NCBI RefSeq assembly: GCF_013019105.1
Contig: NZ_BLTE01000001.1
Coordinates: forward strand, 62,001-126,000
Length of the DNA: 64,000 nucleotides
Direction: 5' to 3'
Source of the DNA: Fundidesulfovibrio magnetotacticus
GTDB lineage: Bacteria; Desulfobacterota; Desulfovibrionia; Desulfovibrionales; Desulfovibrionaceae
This document shows, piece after piece, positions 29,158-38,993 of the stretch (position 1 is the first letter of the stretch; every line of letters starts with the position of its first letter). The notes beneath the pieces were generated by a model. The model made no database searches and was not told the origin of the DNA. It saw nothing but the letters and a program-made list of their open reading frames with translations. The position numbers were made by a program, and so were the translations under genes.

Positions 29158-29358
29158 CTACATCTGGTTGATCTTGCGCATTTTCTTGAGCAGACGCTTG
29201 CGGGCGGCCGCCTTCTTCTTCTTGCGCATGACGCTCGGCTTTTCGTAGTGCTGACGTTTCTTCAGCTCCGAGAGGATGCCGGCCTTCTCCACCTGCTTTT
29301 TGAAACGGCGCAGGGAGATGTCGAAGTTGTCGGATTCTTCAAGATAGACACCGGGCAA
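29158..29358 (-). CDS. rpsU: Ribosomal protein bS21
   Basis: The 66-residue small-subunit protein S21, which helps 30S initiation. The start is a TTG at 29358, giving [13 protein letters not shown] as in other S21 proteins; a GGGGG site lies about eight bases upstream. Upstream in-frame codons would add residues unlike the family. The sequence continues [25 protein letters not shown] and a Lys/Arg-rich tail. First gene of the macromolecular synthesis operon. Confidence 0.95.
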   Translation of the reverse strand: MPGVYLEESDNFDISLRRFKKQVEKAGILSELKKRQHYEKPSVMRKKKKAAARKRLLKKMRKINQM

Positions 29359-29473
29359 AGAGATCACCCCCTCGTTCGGTCCGGCCGTGCCGGACACCCA
29401 ATATATTCCAGGCAAAGATGGGTTGATACCCCACACGCCCCGGCATTTCAAGTGTTAATTGTCACGCCGGACG

Positions 29474-29502
29474 AAAAACCGCCCGGCCTTGCGACCGGGC
29501 GG
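29474..29502 (-). terminator. Intrinsic terminator of the HU gene
   Basis: An 8-bp GC stem (CCGCCCGG / CCGGGCGG) with an 8-base loop, followed on the minus strand by five U residues. It lies about 155 bases beyond the HU stop and before the rpsU operon, separating the two units. Confidence 0.8.
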
Positions 29503-29656
29503 CGATCTGGCGTATCCCAGCAGTAAGGCCCCGTTGCTCAAATCTCTTCGCGCCGCCACCCCCCGAACGGCCGGCGGTTTTCCGCGCCTGCCGGCGTTCC
29601 GTGCGGCTGCGCTTTGGAGAAGCGCCGAGCCCCGGACGGCGATGCCGTCCGCAGAA

Positions 29657-29929
29657 CTACTTCACGGAATCCTTGAGCAGCTTGCCGGGGCGGAACTTCA
29701 CCACCTTGGAGGCGGGAATCTTGATCTCGGCGCCGGTACGGGGGTTGCGGCCGGTGCGGGCCTGGCGCTCTTCCACCAGGAAGGTGCCGAAGCCGGTCAG
29801 GGTCAGCTTCCCATCGGAAACCAGCGTACCCTCCACGGCGTCCAGGAAAGCATTCAGGGCGCGTTCGGCGTTGGCTTTGGTGATGCCGGCCTTCTCAGCG
29901 ATTTTGACTACCAGGTCAGCCTTCGTCAT
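29657..29929 (-). CDS. hup: DNA-binding protein HU
   Basis: A 90-residue nucleoid protein of the HU/IHF family. It opens MTKADLVVKIAEKAGITKA and carries the conserved beta-arm region (FLVEERQARTGRNPRTGAEI), where Pro intercalates DNA. Length and the lack of IHF-specific features favour HU. A strong GGAGGAGAGG ribosome site precedes the ATG. It is monocistronic with its own terminator. Confidence 0.95.
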   Translation of the reverse strand: MTKADLVVKIAEKAGITKANAERALNAFLDAVEGTLVSDGKLTLTGFGTFLVEERQARTGRNPRTGAEIKIPASKVVKFRPGKLLKDSVK

Positions 29930-30153
29930 CGGTCCTCTCCTCCTCGGGTTCTGTTGCGATACGCCCTCGGCGCATCGGGGCTAGCAGGCGAAAACATGTA
30001 TCCTGACCGACCATCCGGCCGCAAAGCCAGACGAACGGAAGACGGGTCAGGCTTATAGCAATCACGGGGTGTTGTCCAGCGGGAATGCCCTGTTTTTGCG
30101 GCCTCCTGGGCTTTTGGGGGGCCCTTTGCCCCCCCTTTGCGCGGTTTTGGGAA

Positions 30154-30993
30154 TCAAGCGTCGCCCATGGCGTTCATGAGCAGAAGGATCTGGCCCGGCG
30201 TGAGTTCCTCGGGGCGACAGCGGGGCGAAAGCCCCTGGGACTCCAGGAAGTCTCCCGCCCCGGGGGTGAGGTCCGCCCCCAGGATGCGTCCCAACTGCTT
30301 GCGCCGCATGGAAAAAATGCGCTTGATGAACCGCGCCAGCCGTCCGGGCTCGCGGGGCCGTTCACTGACGGGGCGCGGAGTGAAGGCCACCACGGCCGAG
30401 TCCACCTTGGGCCTGGGCGTGAAGACGTTGGGCCCCACCTTGAAGAGCTTCGCGGGCGTGACGAAGCTCTGCAGCCATACCGAGAGCCCACCGTAGTCCC
30501 CCGTCCGCGGAACCGCCACGATGCGCTCGGCCACCTCCAGCTGCACCATGAACACGGCCCGCGCGAAGCGCTGCGCGAGCCAGGCCAGGTCCCACATGAT
30601 GGGCGAGGCCACGTTGTAGGGGAGGTTGCCCACCACGCGCACGCGGGGCAGGCGGTCCAGGCGGTCCCAGGCGAAGCGCATGGCGTCGGCGTTCACCACG
30701 CAGAGCCCCGGGAAGCGCAGGGGCAGCTCCGGGGCCAGGTCGCGGTCCTTTTCCAGGGCCATCACCCGCCCTGCCCCGGACACCATGAGAAACCCCGTGA
30801 GCGCGCCGCGACCGGGGCCGATCTCCAGCACCGCGTCGCCGGGCTCCACGCCGAGCGAAGCCACGATCCGCCGGGCCACGTTGGGGTCCGTGAGGAAGTT
30901 CTGCCCGAGGCTCTTCTTGGGCCGCCCCCCGAAGCTCCCGGAGGCGGCCCCTCCTCGAACGCCCTGGGCGGTCTTTTCCTTGCGCGGCCTCAC
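30154..30993 (-). CDS. rsmA: 16S rRNA dimethyladenosine transferase RsmA (KsgA)
   Basis: Dimethylates two adjacent adenines in the 3' hairpin of 16S rRNA during 30S maturation, using SAM. Visible motifs are [13 protein letters not shown] at the N-terminus, the SAM-binding [10 protein letters not shown] and the catalytic [10 protein letters not shown]. The GTG start at 30993 overlaps the end of the upstream PLP-enzyme gene by four bases (GTGA), giving a 279-residue protein of normal size. The coupling to a Met/Cys-metabolism gene may be linked to SAM supply, but could be chance. Confidence 0.95.
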   Translation of the reverse strand: MRPRKEKTAQGVRGGAASGSFGGRPKKSLGQNFLTDPNVARRIVASLGVEPGDAVLEIGPGRGALTGFLMVSGAGRVMALEKDRDLAPELPLRFPGLCVVNADAMRFAWDRLDRLPRVRVVGNLPYNVASPIMWDLAWLAQRFARAVFMVQLEVAERIVAVPRTGDYGGLSVWLQSFVTPAKLFKVGPNVFTPRPKVDSAVVAFTPRPVSERPREPGRLARFIKRIFSMRRKQLGRILGADLTPGAGDFLESQGLSPRCRPEELTPGQILLLMNAMGDA

Positions 30994-32303
30994 GACTGGC
31001 TCGCCGCCAGGGCCTGGTCCAGGTCCGCCATGATGTCGCCCGCCGTCTCCAGGCCCACGGAGATGCGCACAAGGTCCGGCGTGACCCCCGCGTCCAGCTG
31101 TTCCTGGGGCGTGAGCTGCGAATGCGTGGTGGAGGCGGGATGGATCACCAAGGTCTTGGCGTCCAGGATGTTGGCCAGATGCGAGCAGAGCTTCACCGAA
31201 TCGATGAATTTGCGTCCGGCTTCGATGCCGCCCTTCACCCCGAAGCCGAACACCGCGCCCGGCCCCATGGGGAAGAAGCGCCTGGCGCGCTCGAAATCCT
31301 GGTGGCCGGAGAGCCCGGCGTAGTTGACGAAGCTCACGGCCGGGTGGGTCGCCAGGAACGAGGCCACCTTCATGGCGTTTTCGCAGTGGGTGCGGGCGCG
31401 CAGGGGCAGGGTCTCCACGCCCTGGAGGATCAGGAAGGCGTTGAGGGGCGCAAGGCAGGCCCCGGTGTCGCGCAGGAGCCCGCAGCGGATCTTGAGGGTG
31501 TAGGCCATGCAGCGCAGCTGGTCCTCCTCGAGCCCGCAGAAGCTCTTGAAGAAATTCACGCCGTGGTAGGTGGGGTCGGGCTCGGTGATCTCGGGGTAGC
31601 GTCCGCCAGCGACCCAGTCGAACCCGCCCTTCTCCACGATGGCCCCGCCGATGGAATTGCCGTGGCCGCCGATCATTTTGGTGAGCGAGTAGACGCACAC
31701 GTCGGCCCCGAGGTCGAAGGGGTTGAGGATGGGCGGCGGGGAGACGGTGTTGTCCACGATGAGCGGCAGTCCCCGGGAGTGGGCCACGCGGGCGATGGCC
31801 TCCAGGTCGTCCACGTTGCAGCGGGGGTTGCCGATGGACTCGGTGAACACCAGGCGAGTGTTATCATCGATGGCCTGGGCGAAGTTTGCGGGATCGGCGG
31901 ACTCCACGAAGCGCGTCTCGATGCCGAAGCGCTTGAGGGTGTGGGCGAAGAGCGTCACCGTGCCGCCGTAGAGGTTGGACCCCGCCACGATGTTCTGCCC
32001 CGCCTGGGCGATGGACGTGACGGCGTAGAATATGGCGGCCATGCCCGAGGCCACGGCCAGGGCGGCAGTGCCGCCGTGCATGGCCGCCAGGCGCGTCTCC
32101 AGCACCTCGTTGGTGGGGTTCATGATGCGCGAATAGATGTAGCCCGCCTCCTTGAGGGCGAAGAGGTCGGCCGCGTGGTCGGAATCGCGGAAGGTGTAGG
32201 AGGTGGTCTGGTAGATGGGCACGGCCCGGGACCGGGTCTGGCTGTCCGGGGTCTGCCCGGCGTGCAGGGCCAGGGTCTCGATGCCGGGTTTCCTGGTGTT
32301 CAT
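30990..32303 (-). CDS. O-acetylhomoserine sulfhydrylase-family PLP enzyme
   Basis: A 437-residue Cys/Met-metabolism PLP enzyme of the O-acetylhomoserine (thiol)-lyase type, which makes homocysteine from O-acetylhomoserine and sulfide. The N-terminus ([14 protein letters not shown]) is typical of MetY. The PLP Schiff-base Lys lies in [12 protein letters not shown], and PLP-ring and phosphate contacts are recognisable in SGMAAIFYA and [11 protein letters not shown]. Methionine gamma-lyase is an alternative; the full length and N-terminal signature favour sulfhydrylase. The ATG at 32303 has AAGGAG upstream. A sulfide-rich metabolism would feed it directly. Confidence 0.88.
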   Translation of the reverse strand: MNTRKPGIETLALHAGQTPDSQTRSRAVPIYQTTSYTFRDSDHAADLFALKEAGYIYSRIMNPTNEVLETRLAAMHGGTAALAVASGMAAIFYAVTSIAQAGQNIVAGSNLYGGTVTLFAHTLKRFGIETRFVESADPANFAQAIDDNTRLVFTESIGNPRCNVDDLEAIARVAHSRGLPLIVDNTVSPPPILNPFDLGADVCVYSLTKMIGGHGNSIGGAIVEKGGFDWVAGGRYPEITEPDPTYHGVNFFKSFCGLEEDQLRCMAYTLKIRCGLLRDTGACLAPLNAFLILQGVETLPLRARTHCENAMKVASFLATHPAVSFVNYAGLSGHQDFERARRFFPMGPGAVFGFGVKGGIEAGRKFIDSVKLCSHLANILDAKTLVIHPASTTHSQLTPQEQLDAGVTPDLVRISVGLETAGDIMADLDQALAASQS

Positions 32304-32403
32304 GGCTGGCTCCTTGATGGTCGTGACCCATTCTCTACCCGCCGCGCGGGGAAAAGAAAAGAGTGTTGAACCCCGATGCCGTCCTCGGCTAGTGTTCCGT
32401 TCC

Positions 32404-34083
32404 ATGGGCATCTTCAGGAAACTCATCTCCGCCATGGCGGGCAAGGACGCAAGCATGGACAACCACGCCCGGGACGAGGGCTGGCATCTTCCCGAGCGCA
32501 GCCGCGACGAGCTGCGCCACCTCTTCCAGCAACTCGACAAGCCCGTGAACCTCCACGCCTTCACCCGCGAAGGCGAAAACGACGTGTTCAACCACTTCCT
32601 GCTGGGTTTCCTGCGCGACCTGGCCCGGCTTTCCGAGCGCATCCTGGTGCATGAGCACGTCCTGGGCGGCGAGGAGGCCCTGCGCCACGGCGTCACCCAC
32701 TCCCCCACCGTGCTCGTGGCGCCGGAGCGCCTGCGCGCGCGCTTCGTGGGCGCGCCCCTGGGCGAGGAGGGCCGCACGTTCCTGGCGGTCCTTCTCATGG
32801 TCTCGCGGGGCGATTCGGGTCTCACCGAGACCACGCGGGAAATCCTGGCGGGGCTCACGGAAGAGCGCGTGGCCAAGGTGTTCGTCACGCCCACCTGCCC
32901 CTACTGCCCCGGCCAGGCCGTGCACGCCTTCCGCTGCGCCCTGGAGCGGCCGGACCTTGTGGAGGCCTGGTGCGTGGAGATCGGCCAGGCCCCGGACCTG
33001 GGCGAGCGCCACCGCGTGGGCAGCGTGCCCCAGACCAACTTCAACGGAGTGCTCGACGTGCTGGGCCTTGAACCCGAGGAGCGCTTCGCGGCGGAGCTCG
33101 TCTCGCTCAAGGAGCAGCGCGAGGCCCCCCGCCCCGCCCGCTACAAGCCCGGCGAGACGGTGCGCGTGGACCTCTTGATCCTCGGGGCCGGCCCGGCGGG
33201 GCTCACGGCGGGGATTTACGCGGGACGCGCGGGCCTGAGCTCCCTGCTGCTGGAGCAGGGGGTGATCGGCGGGCAGGTGTCGCTCACGCCCGTGGTGGAG
33301 AACTACCCGGGTTTCGCTAACATCGCGGGGCTGGCCCTGGTGGAGATCATGGCCGCCCAGGCCAGGCTCTACTGCGAGATCGTGCACGGCGAGGCCACGG
33401 AGTTTGCCCTGGAGGACGGCGTGGTCCGCGCGCGGGCGGCCGGACTCCAGATCGAGGCCCGGGCGCTGCTGGTGGCCACGGGGGCCACGTGGCGAAAGCT
33501 GGAGGTCCCCGGCGAGGCGGAGTTGTTCGGGCGCGGGGTGAGCCACTGCGCCACCTGCGACGGCTACTTCTACAAGGGACGCCGCGCTCTGGTGGTGGGC
33601 GGGGGCAACACGGCCGCCACCGACGCCCTGCACCTGAAGAACCTGGGGGTGGACGTGGCCCTGGTGCACCGGCGCGGCGAACTGCGCGCGGAAAAGCACC
33701 TCCAGGACTCACTGGCCCGCGAAAACGTGCCCCAGCTCCTGCACCGCACCGTGGAGGCCGTGATCGGCCAGGACCGGGTGCGTGCGGTGCGTCTGCGCGA
33801 CGCACTGACCGGCGAGACCTCCGAGGAACCGGCCGACGCGCTCTTCGTGGCCGTGGGCCAGACGCCCAACACCGGAGCGGCCGTGCGCCTGGGCTGCGCC
33901 CTGGACGCCGACGGCTGCATCGTGGTGGACAAGGCCATGCGCACCAGCGTGGAGGGGGTCTACGCGGCAGGCGACGTGACCGGAGGCGTGCGCCAGATCG
34001 TCACCGCCGTGGGCCAGGGGGCCACGGCCGCGCTCACGGTCTTCGAGGATCTCAAGCGGCGCGAGGCCCAGGCCAAGGCCTGA
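32404..34083 (+). CDS. AhpF-like fusion: glutaredoxin-type double domain plus thioredoxin reductase
   Basis: A 559-residue flavoprotein. Residues about 20-230 form two thioredoxin folds; the second has a CPYC redox centre (Cys165/Cys168, [12 protein letters not shown]). After a short linker comes a complete thioredoxin-reductase module: the FAD-binding [17 protein letters not shown] near residue 261, the dithiol CATC (Cys382/Cys385) and the second nucleotide site [15 protein letters not shown]. This layout equals AhpF, which passes NADH electrons to peroxiredoxin AhpC. No ahpC lies next to it, so the acceptor could be another peroxiredoxin or thioredoxin. Read alone on the plus strand. Confidence 0.88.
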   Translation: MGIFRKLISAMAGKDASMDNHARDEGWHLPERSRDELRHLFQQLDKPVNLHAFTREGENDVFNHFLLGFLRDLARLSERILVHEHVLGGEEALRHGVTHSPTVLVAPERLRARFVGAPLGEEGRTFLAVLLMVSRGDSGLTETTREILAGLTEERVAKVFVTPTCPYCPGQAVHAFRCALERPDLVEAWCVEIGQAPDLGERHRVGSVPQTNFNGVLDVLGLEPEERFAAELVSLKEQREAPRPARYKPGETVRVDLLILGAGPAGLTAGIYAGRAGLSSLLLEQGVIGGQVSLTPVVENYPGFANIAGLALVEIMAAQARLYCEIVHGEATEFALEDGVVRARAAGLQIEARALLVATGATWRKLEVPGEAELFGRGVSHCATCDGYFYKGRRALVVGGGNTAATDALHLKNLGVDVALVHRRGELRAEKHLQDSLARENVPQLLHRTVEAVIGQDRVRAVRLRDALTGETSEEPADALFVAVGQTPNTGAAVRLGCALDADGCIVVDKAMRTSVEGVYAAGDVTGGVRQIVTAVGQGATAALTVFEDLKRREAQAKA

Positions 34084-34214
34084 TCCAGCGGAGCGTGCGG
34101 CGCGCACGGGGGAACCAGCCGCCGGGCGCGCCGTGAAGGACCGCAAAGGGCCTTCCGGCAGGCCGGGCGCGCTCCATCGCCAACGCGCCGCTCAAACTGT
34201 CCCTGCCTTCAGCA

Positions 34215-34355
34215 CTAGTGGGGGCTGCGATGGGCATGCGCGCACGCGCGCAGGGCGTCCAGGGCCTCGCCCACGGTGAGCGCGGCGAGAAGCGTCCAGC
34301 AGAGGGCAACGGCTGCAGCGCTGCCCAGCCTGTCCCAAATGTGCATGTCATTCAT
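34215..34355 (-). CDS. Small single-pass membrane protein, 46 residues
   Basis: A short open frame with a GGGAG site eight bases upstream of its ATG. The product has a polar N-terminus (MNDMHIWDRLGS), one hydrophobic segment (AAAVALCWTLLAALTVGEAL) and a His/Arg-rich tail. It is too short to place in a family; it could be a small stress or respiratory accessory protein. Evidence is the ribosome site and membrane-protein-like composition only. Confidence 0.4.
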   Translation of the reverse strand: MNDMHIWDRLGSAAAVALCWTLLAALTVGEALDALRACAHAHRSPH

Positions 34356-34468
34356 GATAGGTACTCCCTAGATCGGGCGGGGCCGCAAACCGTGCGGCCC
34401 GCCCTAGTTAGCCATCTAACAAACCTTCCCGGACCTGTCGAGGCTCATCGATCGCGCTCCGGCCATGA

Positions 34469-34798
34469 CTACTTCGTCACGGTGGTGGACTTTTCCCAGC
34501 TTTTGCTCGTGCCGCCGGGGCCGGTGACTGACTTGTCCTTGGTCCAGGTGTTGGTGTTGCTGTCCCAGTTGCCCGAGGACTGGGTCTGCACGGAATTGTC
34601 GCGCGGCCCGGTGGTGGTGGACGAGCGCTGGTAGCCGGTGGCGGTCCGGTTGGCGTTCACGTCCTGTGTGACGCTGCGACCGCCCTGCCCCGTCACCGAC
34701 GACTTGCGCTTGTAGGCCCATGCGTCGCCTCCCGACAGGACGGCTATGCTCAAGAGCAAAAGGGCGGTGGCGGCCAGGCTTTTCATGACGCGTTTCAT
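34469..34798 (-). CDS. Small secreted Thr/Ser-rich protein
   Basis: A 109-residue exported protein. The ATG at 34798 has AAGGAG upstream and begins a clear signal peptide (LAATALLLLSIAVLSGGDAWA). The mature part is low-complexity, with alternating Thr, Ser, Asn, Gly and Gln (SVTGQGGRSVTQDV, NWDSNTNTWTKDKSVTGPGG), suggesting an extended beta or repeat-like surface protein. I recognise no domain. It ends with Lys. Confidence 0.65.
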   Translation of the reverse strand: MKRVMKSLAATALLLLSIAVLSGGDAWAYKRKSSVTGQGGRSVTQDVNANRTATGYQRSSTTTGPRDNSVQTQSSGNWDSNTNTWTKDKSVTGPGGTSKSWEKSTTVTK

Positions 34799-35050
34799 GG
34801 TGGTCTCCTTTCCCTTGAGGGGGATTGTTTCCCTGAAGGCAACGAACGGGCCAGGGGCGCAACTCGCAAAAAGGATCAGCAATGCCGGAGAGCTAAGGCG
34901 GCGGCAGTCCCAAAAGGTTCAATCGCCGGATATGACGGGACGTCAAATCGACGATATACCACCACGGGCGGCTTGCTTTTCAAGTCTCGGAACGGAGGCG
35001 TGCGGTTACATCTTTCCGTCGGGAAGCGAACAAATCGTTCCCGAACGACT

Positions 35051-36553
<1,503 letters not shown>

Positions 36554-36589
36554 GGGGTCTCCGGATCGGACGGGGATGCGGTCGTGTTC

Positions 36590-37294
36590 TTAGTCCTTCG
36601 TGTCCGATACCAACCGGAAGCGCCAGGAGCAATACGTGTCCTGCGGGATCGGGTCCGGCGGGCAGGCGATGCATTCACAGCGGATGCGGGGGTCCACGAA
36701 GCGGGCGAAGCCGGAATACTCCGTCACGCCCGCCGAGCGGCAGGGATAGTCGGCCAGGCCTTTGCGCCGCCTGGCGGCCTGCACGCGGCAGGTGACCGTG
36801 CGCAGCACCAGGGCCTCGGGCTCGCGCTCGAAGGCCACCTCGTTGACGATGCTGCCGAAGCGCATGCGCAGGGCGGCCTCCAGGGCGTCCAGGCCGCCGC
36901 CAGGGACGAGCTTCAAGAGGGCCGACCAGCGGCGGGCCTCCAGGGGGGCGAAGCGCGCCCAGCAGGTGTCGTTGACGCGCTTGGCCGCGTCCATGCCCTC
37001 CAGGGACTCCACGGCCTGGAACCACACGCCGTCCATGCCCAGCCAGAGCTTGGCCAGGGTTTCGCGCAGGGCCGCAAGCTGGGCCTCGTCCAGGGTCGCG
37101 AAGGGGTTGCCCTGGTGTCCCAGGCGCTTGAGGGCCATCTCCGACACCAGGCCGCCCGCGTGCTCCTCGGCCTTGAGGGCCTGTTCGATGCCGTGCTGGT
37201 GGACGGTTTCCGCGAACCAGAGGCCGTGGTGGGCGGCCATGAGCCGGATGGTTTCGAGGATGGAGGCGGCGAGAAGGTCTTTGTTTTCCGACAT
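36590..37294 (-). CDS. Cysteine-rich DUF6125 / ATC-hydrolase-like protein
   Basis: A 234-residue soluble protein whose C-terminal half carries a cluster of Cys residues (YPCRSAGVTEYSGFARFVDP, then RCECIACPPD and a last Cys in DTYCSW). This pattern is what I associate with DUF6125 and the L-2-amino-thiazoline-4-carboxylate hydrolase-like family, possibly binding a metal or cluster. The ATG at 37294 has AGGAG upstream. The neighbouring GAF/sigma-54 activator suggests it is either regulated by or senses for that regulator. The precise function is unknown. Confidence 0.6.
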   Translation of the reverse strand: MSENKDLLAASILETIRLMAAHHGLWFAETVHQHGIEQALKAEEHAGGLVSEMALKRLGHQGNPFATLDEAQLAALRETLAKLWLGMDGVWFQAVESLEGMDAAKRVNDTCWARFAPLEARRWSALLKLVPGGGLDALEAALRMRFGSIVNEVAFEREPEALVLRTVTCRVQAARRRKGLADYPCRSAGVTEYSGFARFVDPRIRCECIACPPDPIPQDTYCSWRFRLVSDTKD

Positions 37295-37560
37295 GGGCGC
37301 TCCTGGGGTGGTCCGGGGAACGCCTGCCGCGCGCGACGGTCGATGCGCTGGCCCCGCGCGCAAGCCCATACACCGGAGCGCCGCCGAAGGCCAGGACAGG
37401 CTCCGACGGCCGCGGGCTTCCTGGAAGCTCCGCCCAGCGCCCCCCCATCCGCTCCGGACGGACGGGCCAAATCCGCCTGCTGTGCGGCCCGGTCCGCATG
37501 GTCGCCCGCCCAGCCGTCTCCCGCAGGGCGCGCACCGTTGAAACGCGGAGCCGCTGCCGC

Positions 37561-38031
37561 CTACTGCACGGCGCTTCCCGCGTGGACGGCCTGGCGGTGG
37601 GCGAATTCGGCATGGGCGAGGAGCGCGTCCTCCACTTCGCCGCGCGGAAGCTTGGTGCATCGGCAGAGGCTGTCGATGCAGCCTCCCAGGGTGTGCTCGT
37701 CCACGGCCTGCCGGAAGGTGAGCCCGGCCACGGCCATCCAAAAGCTCAGCAGGTGGCCCCGCTGGGCCACGCAGGTGCAGTCCCAGACCTTGCGCAGGAG
37801 CCCCTGGAGCAGGCGGTTGGCCCGGGGTGATGTGACATGAAGCCTCGTGCGCACCAGCACCTCGATCCACCTGCCGTAGGCCACCATGCCAGAGGCGGCG
37901 AAGGCGTCGATGTCCTCCAGGGGGACGCGGGCGAAGATGGTGTCCATGGCCCTGGCCGCCTCCTGCCAGCGCTGTCCGTCCAGGGCCACTTCCAGTTCGA
38001 GAAGTCTCAGCGTGATGTCATGATCCGGCAT
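37561..38031 (-). CDS. Hypothetical protein, 156 residues
   Basis: A helical, soluble protein starting MPDHDITLRLLELEVALDG; the ATG at 38031 is chosen for its GGGG-containing upstream site and good protein-like N-terminus. Several Cys residues fall near DCTCVAQRG and SLCRCTK. I do not recognise a family. It is read in the same direction as the DUF6125-like gene, separated by about 265 bases. Confidence 0.5.
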   Translation of the reverse strand: MPDHDITLRLLELEVALDGQRWQEAARAMDTIFARVPLEDIDAFAASGMVAYGRWIEVLVRTRLHVTSPRANRLLQGLLRKVWDCTCVAQRGHLLSFWMAVAGLTFRQAVDEHTLGGCIDSLCRCTKLPRGEVEDALLAHAEFAHRQAVHAGSAVQ

Positions 38032-38300
38032 GATGTCCCCGTGCACGCAGGGTGCTTCGTGCGCAATGCCGCGCCATCGGCCCACGGTCATCGTCGCGGA
38101 ACGTGCCGTCGATTGCGGCTGAGAAGACGTTCGGGACGAAGGGGCAGACGCGAGTGCACCAGGATTACGCCCAATCGCGGAGGGGGCGAAGGTAGGAACC
38201 CCCTACTTCCGCATACTTAAAAACCCAAACCTCCTCTTGGGGATGCACGGTCATGGATTCGCACGCACCACGATACGCAACACACTGCCATGAGAACACG

Positions 38301-38543
38301 AAAGCGCCCCGTCCGAAGGCGGACGGGGCGCAGTAGAGGTCAACCATACGCTGTCTTGATCTGTTGATGCGAAATTCGGCTTTGCCTTGCCTGTAGGGCT
38401 GTGCGGATTCTCCGCTGAGTGTGCCTGGACTGCGTTTGCGTCCTTCGGCTTCTTGGTGCCCTACCCTGGTTTCTGCTGTTCTTCGTCAGACTGGCCCAAT
38501 GGACTTCCCTCCGTTCGGGTTGATCCGTCTGTCGCCTTCGTAC
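38301..38543 (-). ncRNA. Tandem structured RNA, copy B
   Basis: A non-coding transcript inferred from promoter, structure and paralogy. It starts near 38543, seven bases after a TATTTT -10 box, and ends at the GC hairpin 38304-38331. It shares conserved blocks with copy A, including a 17-base identical stretch around 38504-38520. Stems: a 5' hairpin at 38495-38519 with an AGGGAAG loop; a long stem pairing 38458-38464 with 38393-38399; within it GGAC/GTCC (38440-38443 with 38427-38430) and GCGG/CCGC (38403-38415). Where copy A differs, most of these pairs change on both sides. No coding frame is conserved between the copies. Function unknown. Confidence 0.7.
38304..38331 (-). terminator. Probable terminator of RNA copy B
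   Basis: An 11-bp perfect GC stem (GCGCCCCGTCC / GGACGGGGCGC) with a 6-base loop. On the minus strand it is followed by TTTCGTGTT, a weak U-tract. Confidence 0.6.
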
Positions 38544-38549
38544 GATTTC

Positions 38550-38578
38550 AAAATAATCCTCGTCCCCATGGTTGTCCA
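38550..38578 (-). promoter_or_regulatory. Sigma-70-type promoter of RNA copy B
   Basis: TGGACA (38573-38578) and TATTTT (38550-38555) separated by exactly 17 bases on the minus strand. The same layout and -35 sequence precede copy A, which supports both. Confidence 0.7.
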
Positions 38579-38618
38579 GTGCGTTTGAAAAAAAATTCTT
38601 GAATTGGTGAACAACGCG

Positions 38619-38653
38619 AAAAAAAGCGCCCCGGCCGTTTCCGGCCGGGGCGC
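38619..38653 (-). terminator. Terminator of RNA copy A
   Basis: A GC stem of at least 11 bp (GCGCCCCGGCC / GGCCGGGGCGC) followed on the minus strand by seven U residues: a textbook intrinsic terminator between the two RNA copies. Confidence 0.85.
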
Positions 38654-38874
38654 TGCATGTCTCAGGTTATCGAAACGTTTCGTTTGGTCTGTTGTTTGAA
38701 AACTGAGCGTGCCTCATCTGTAGAGCAGTGCGGTTACTCCGCTTAGTTTGCCCGGATCAATCGTTTTTCGTATCCTGGGCCGAGGCTGCTCTACCTGGTG
38801 AAATGCTGCTGTTCATCCGACTGGCCCAACGGTCTTCCCTCCGTTCGGGTGAATCCAACAGTCGCCTGGGACAC
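38619..38874 (-). ncRNA. Tandem structured RNA, copy A
   Basis: A paralogue of copy B, starting near 38874 after a TATAAA -10 box and ending in a strong terminator (about 255 bases). Stems: a 5' hairpin (CCC and AACGG at 38841-38849 with CCGTT and GGG at 38825-38832); GTAGAGCA (38787-38794) with TGCTCTAC (38720-38727), nested around GGAT/ATCC (38772-38775 with 38754-38757) and GCGG/CCGC (38730-38742). The conserved loop AGGGAAG and the block GGCCAGTC recur in both copies. It lies directly downstream of the EttA terminator. Not a recognisable 6S, RNase P, SRP or riboswitch RNA by eye. Confidence 0.72.
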
Positions 38875-38880
38875 GATTAC

Positions 38881-38909
38881 TTTATAGGCCCCTGCGGGCC
38901 GATTGTCCA
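38881..38909 (-). promoter_or_regulatory. Sigma-70-type promoter of RNA copy A
   Basis: TGGACA (38904-38909) and TATAAA (38881-38886), 17-base spacer, minus strand. It begins just beyond the EttA terminator, so copy A is an independent transcript. Confidence 0.78.
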
Positions 38910-38922
38910 GTGGGGCGTCTCG

Positions 38923-38962
38923 AAAAAAACACGGCCCCCTGCCGCGTTGCGGACAGGGGGCC
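38923..38962 (-). terminator. Terminator of ettA
   Basis: A 9-bp stem (GGCCCCCTG / CAGGGGGCC) with its loop, followed on the minus strand by GTG and seven U residues, about 30 bases after the ettA stop. Confidence 0.85.
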
Positions 38963-38993
38963 GAAAGAATTAAGGAATTTTTCCTGGAAAGGA

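Noticed and set aside
30116-30135. G6/C6 hairpin between HU and rsmA as a terminator
   Set aside because: No U-run on either strand; the long G and C runs may simply reflect base composition.
38301-38874. The tandem RNAs as 6S RNA copies
   Set aside because: A GGGCCAGTC block resembles part of E. coli 6S RNA, but it lies about 50 bases in, and the stems form several separate domains rather than one long bulged rod.
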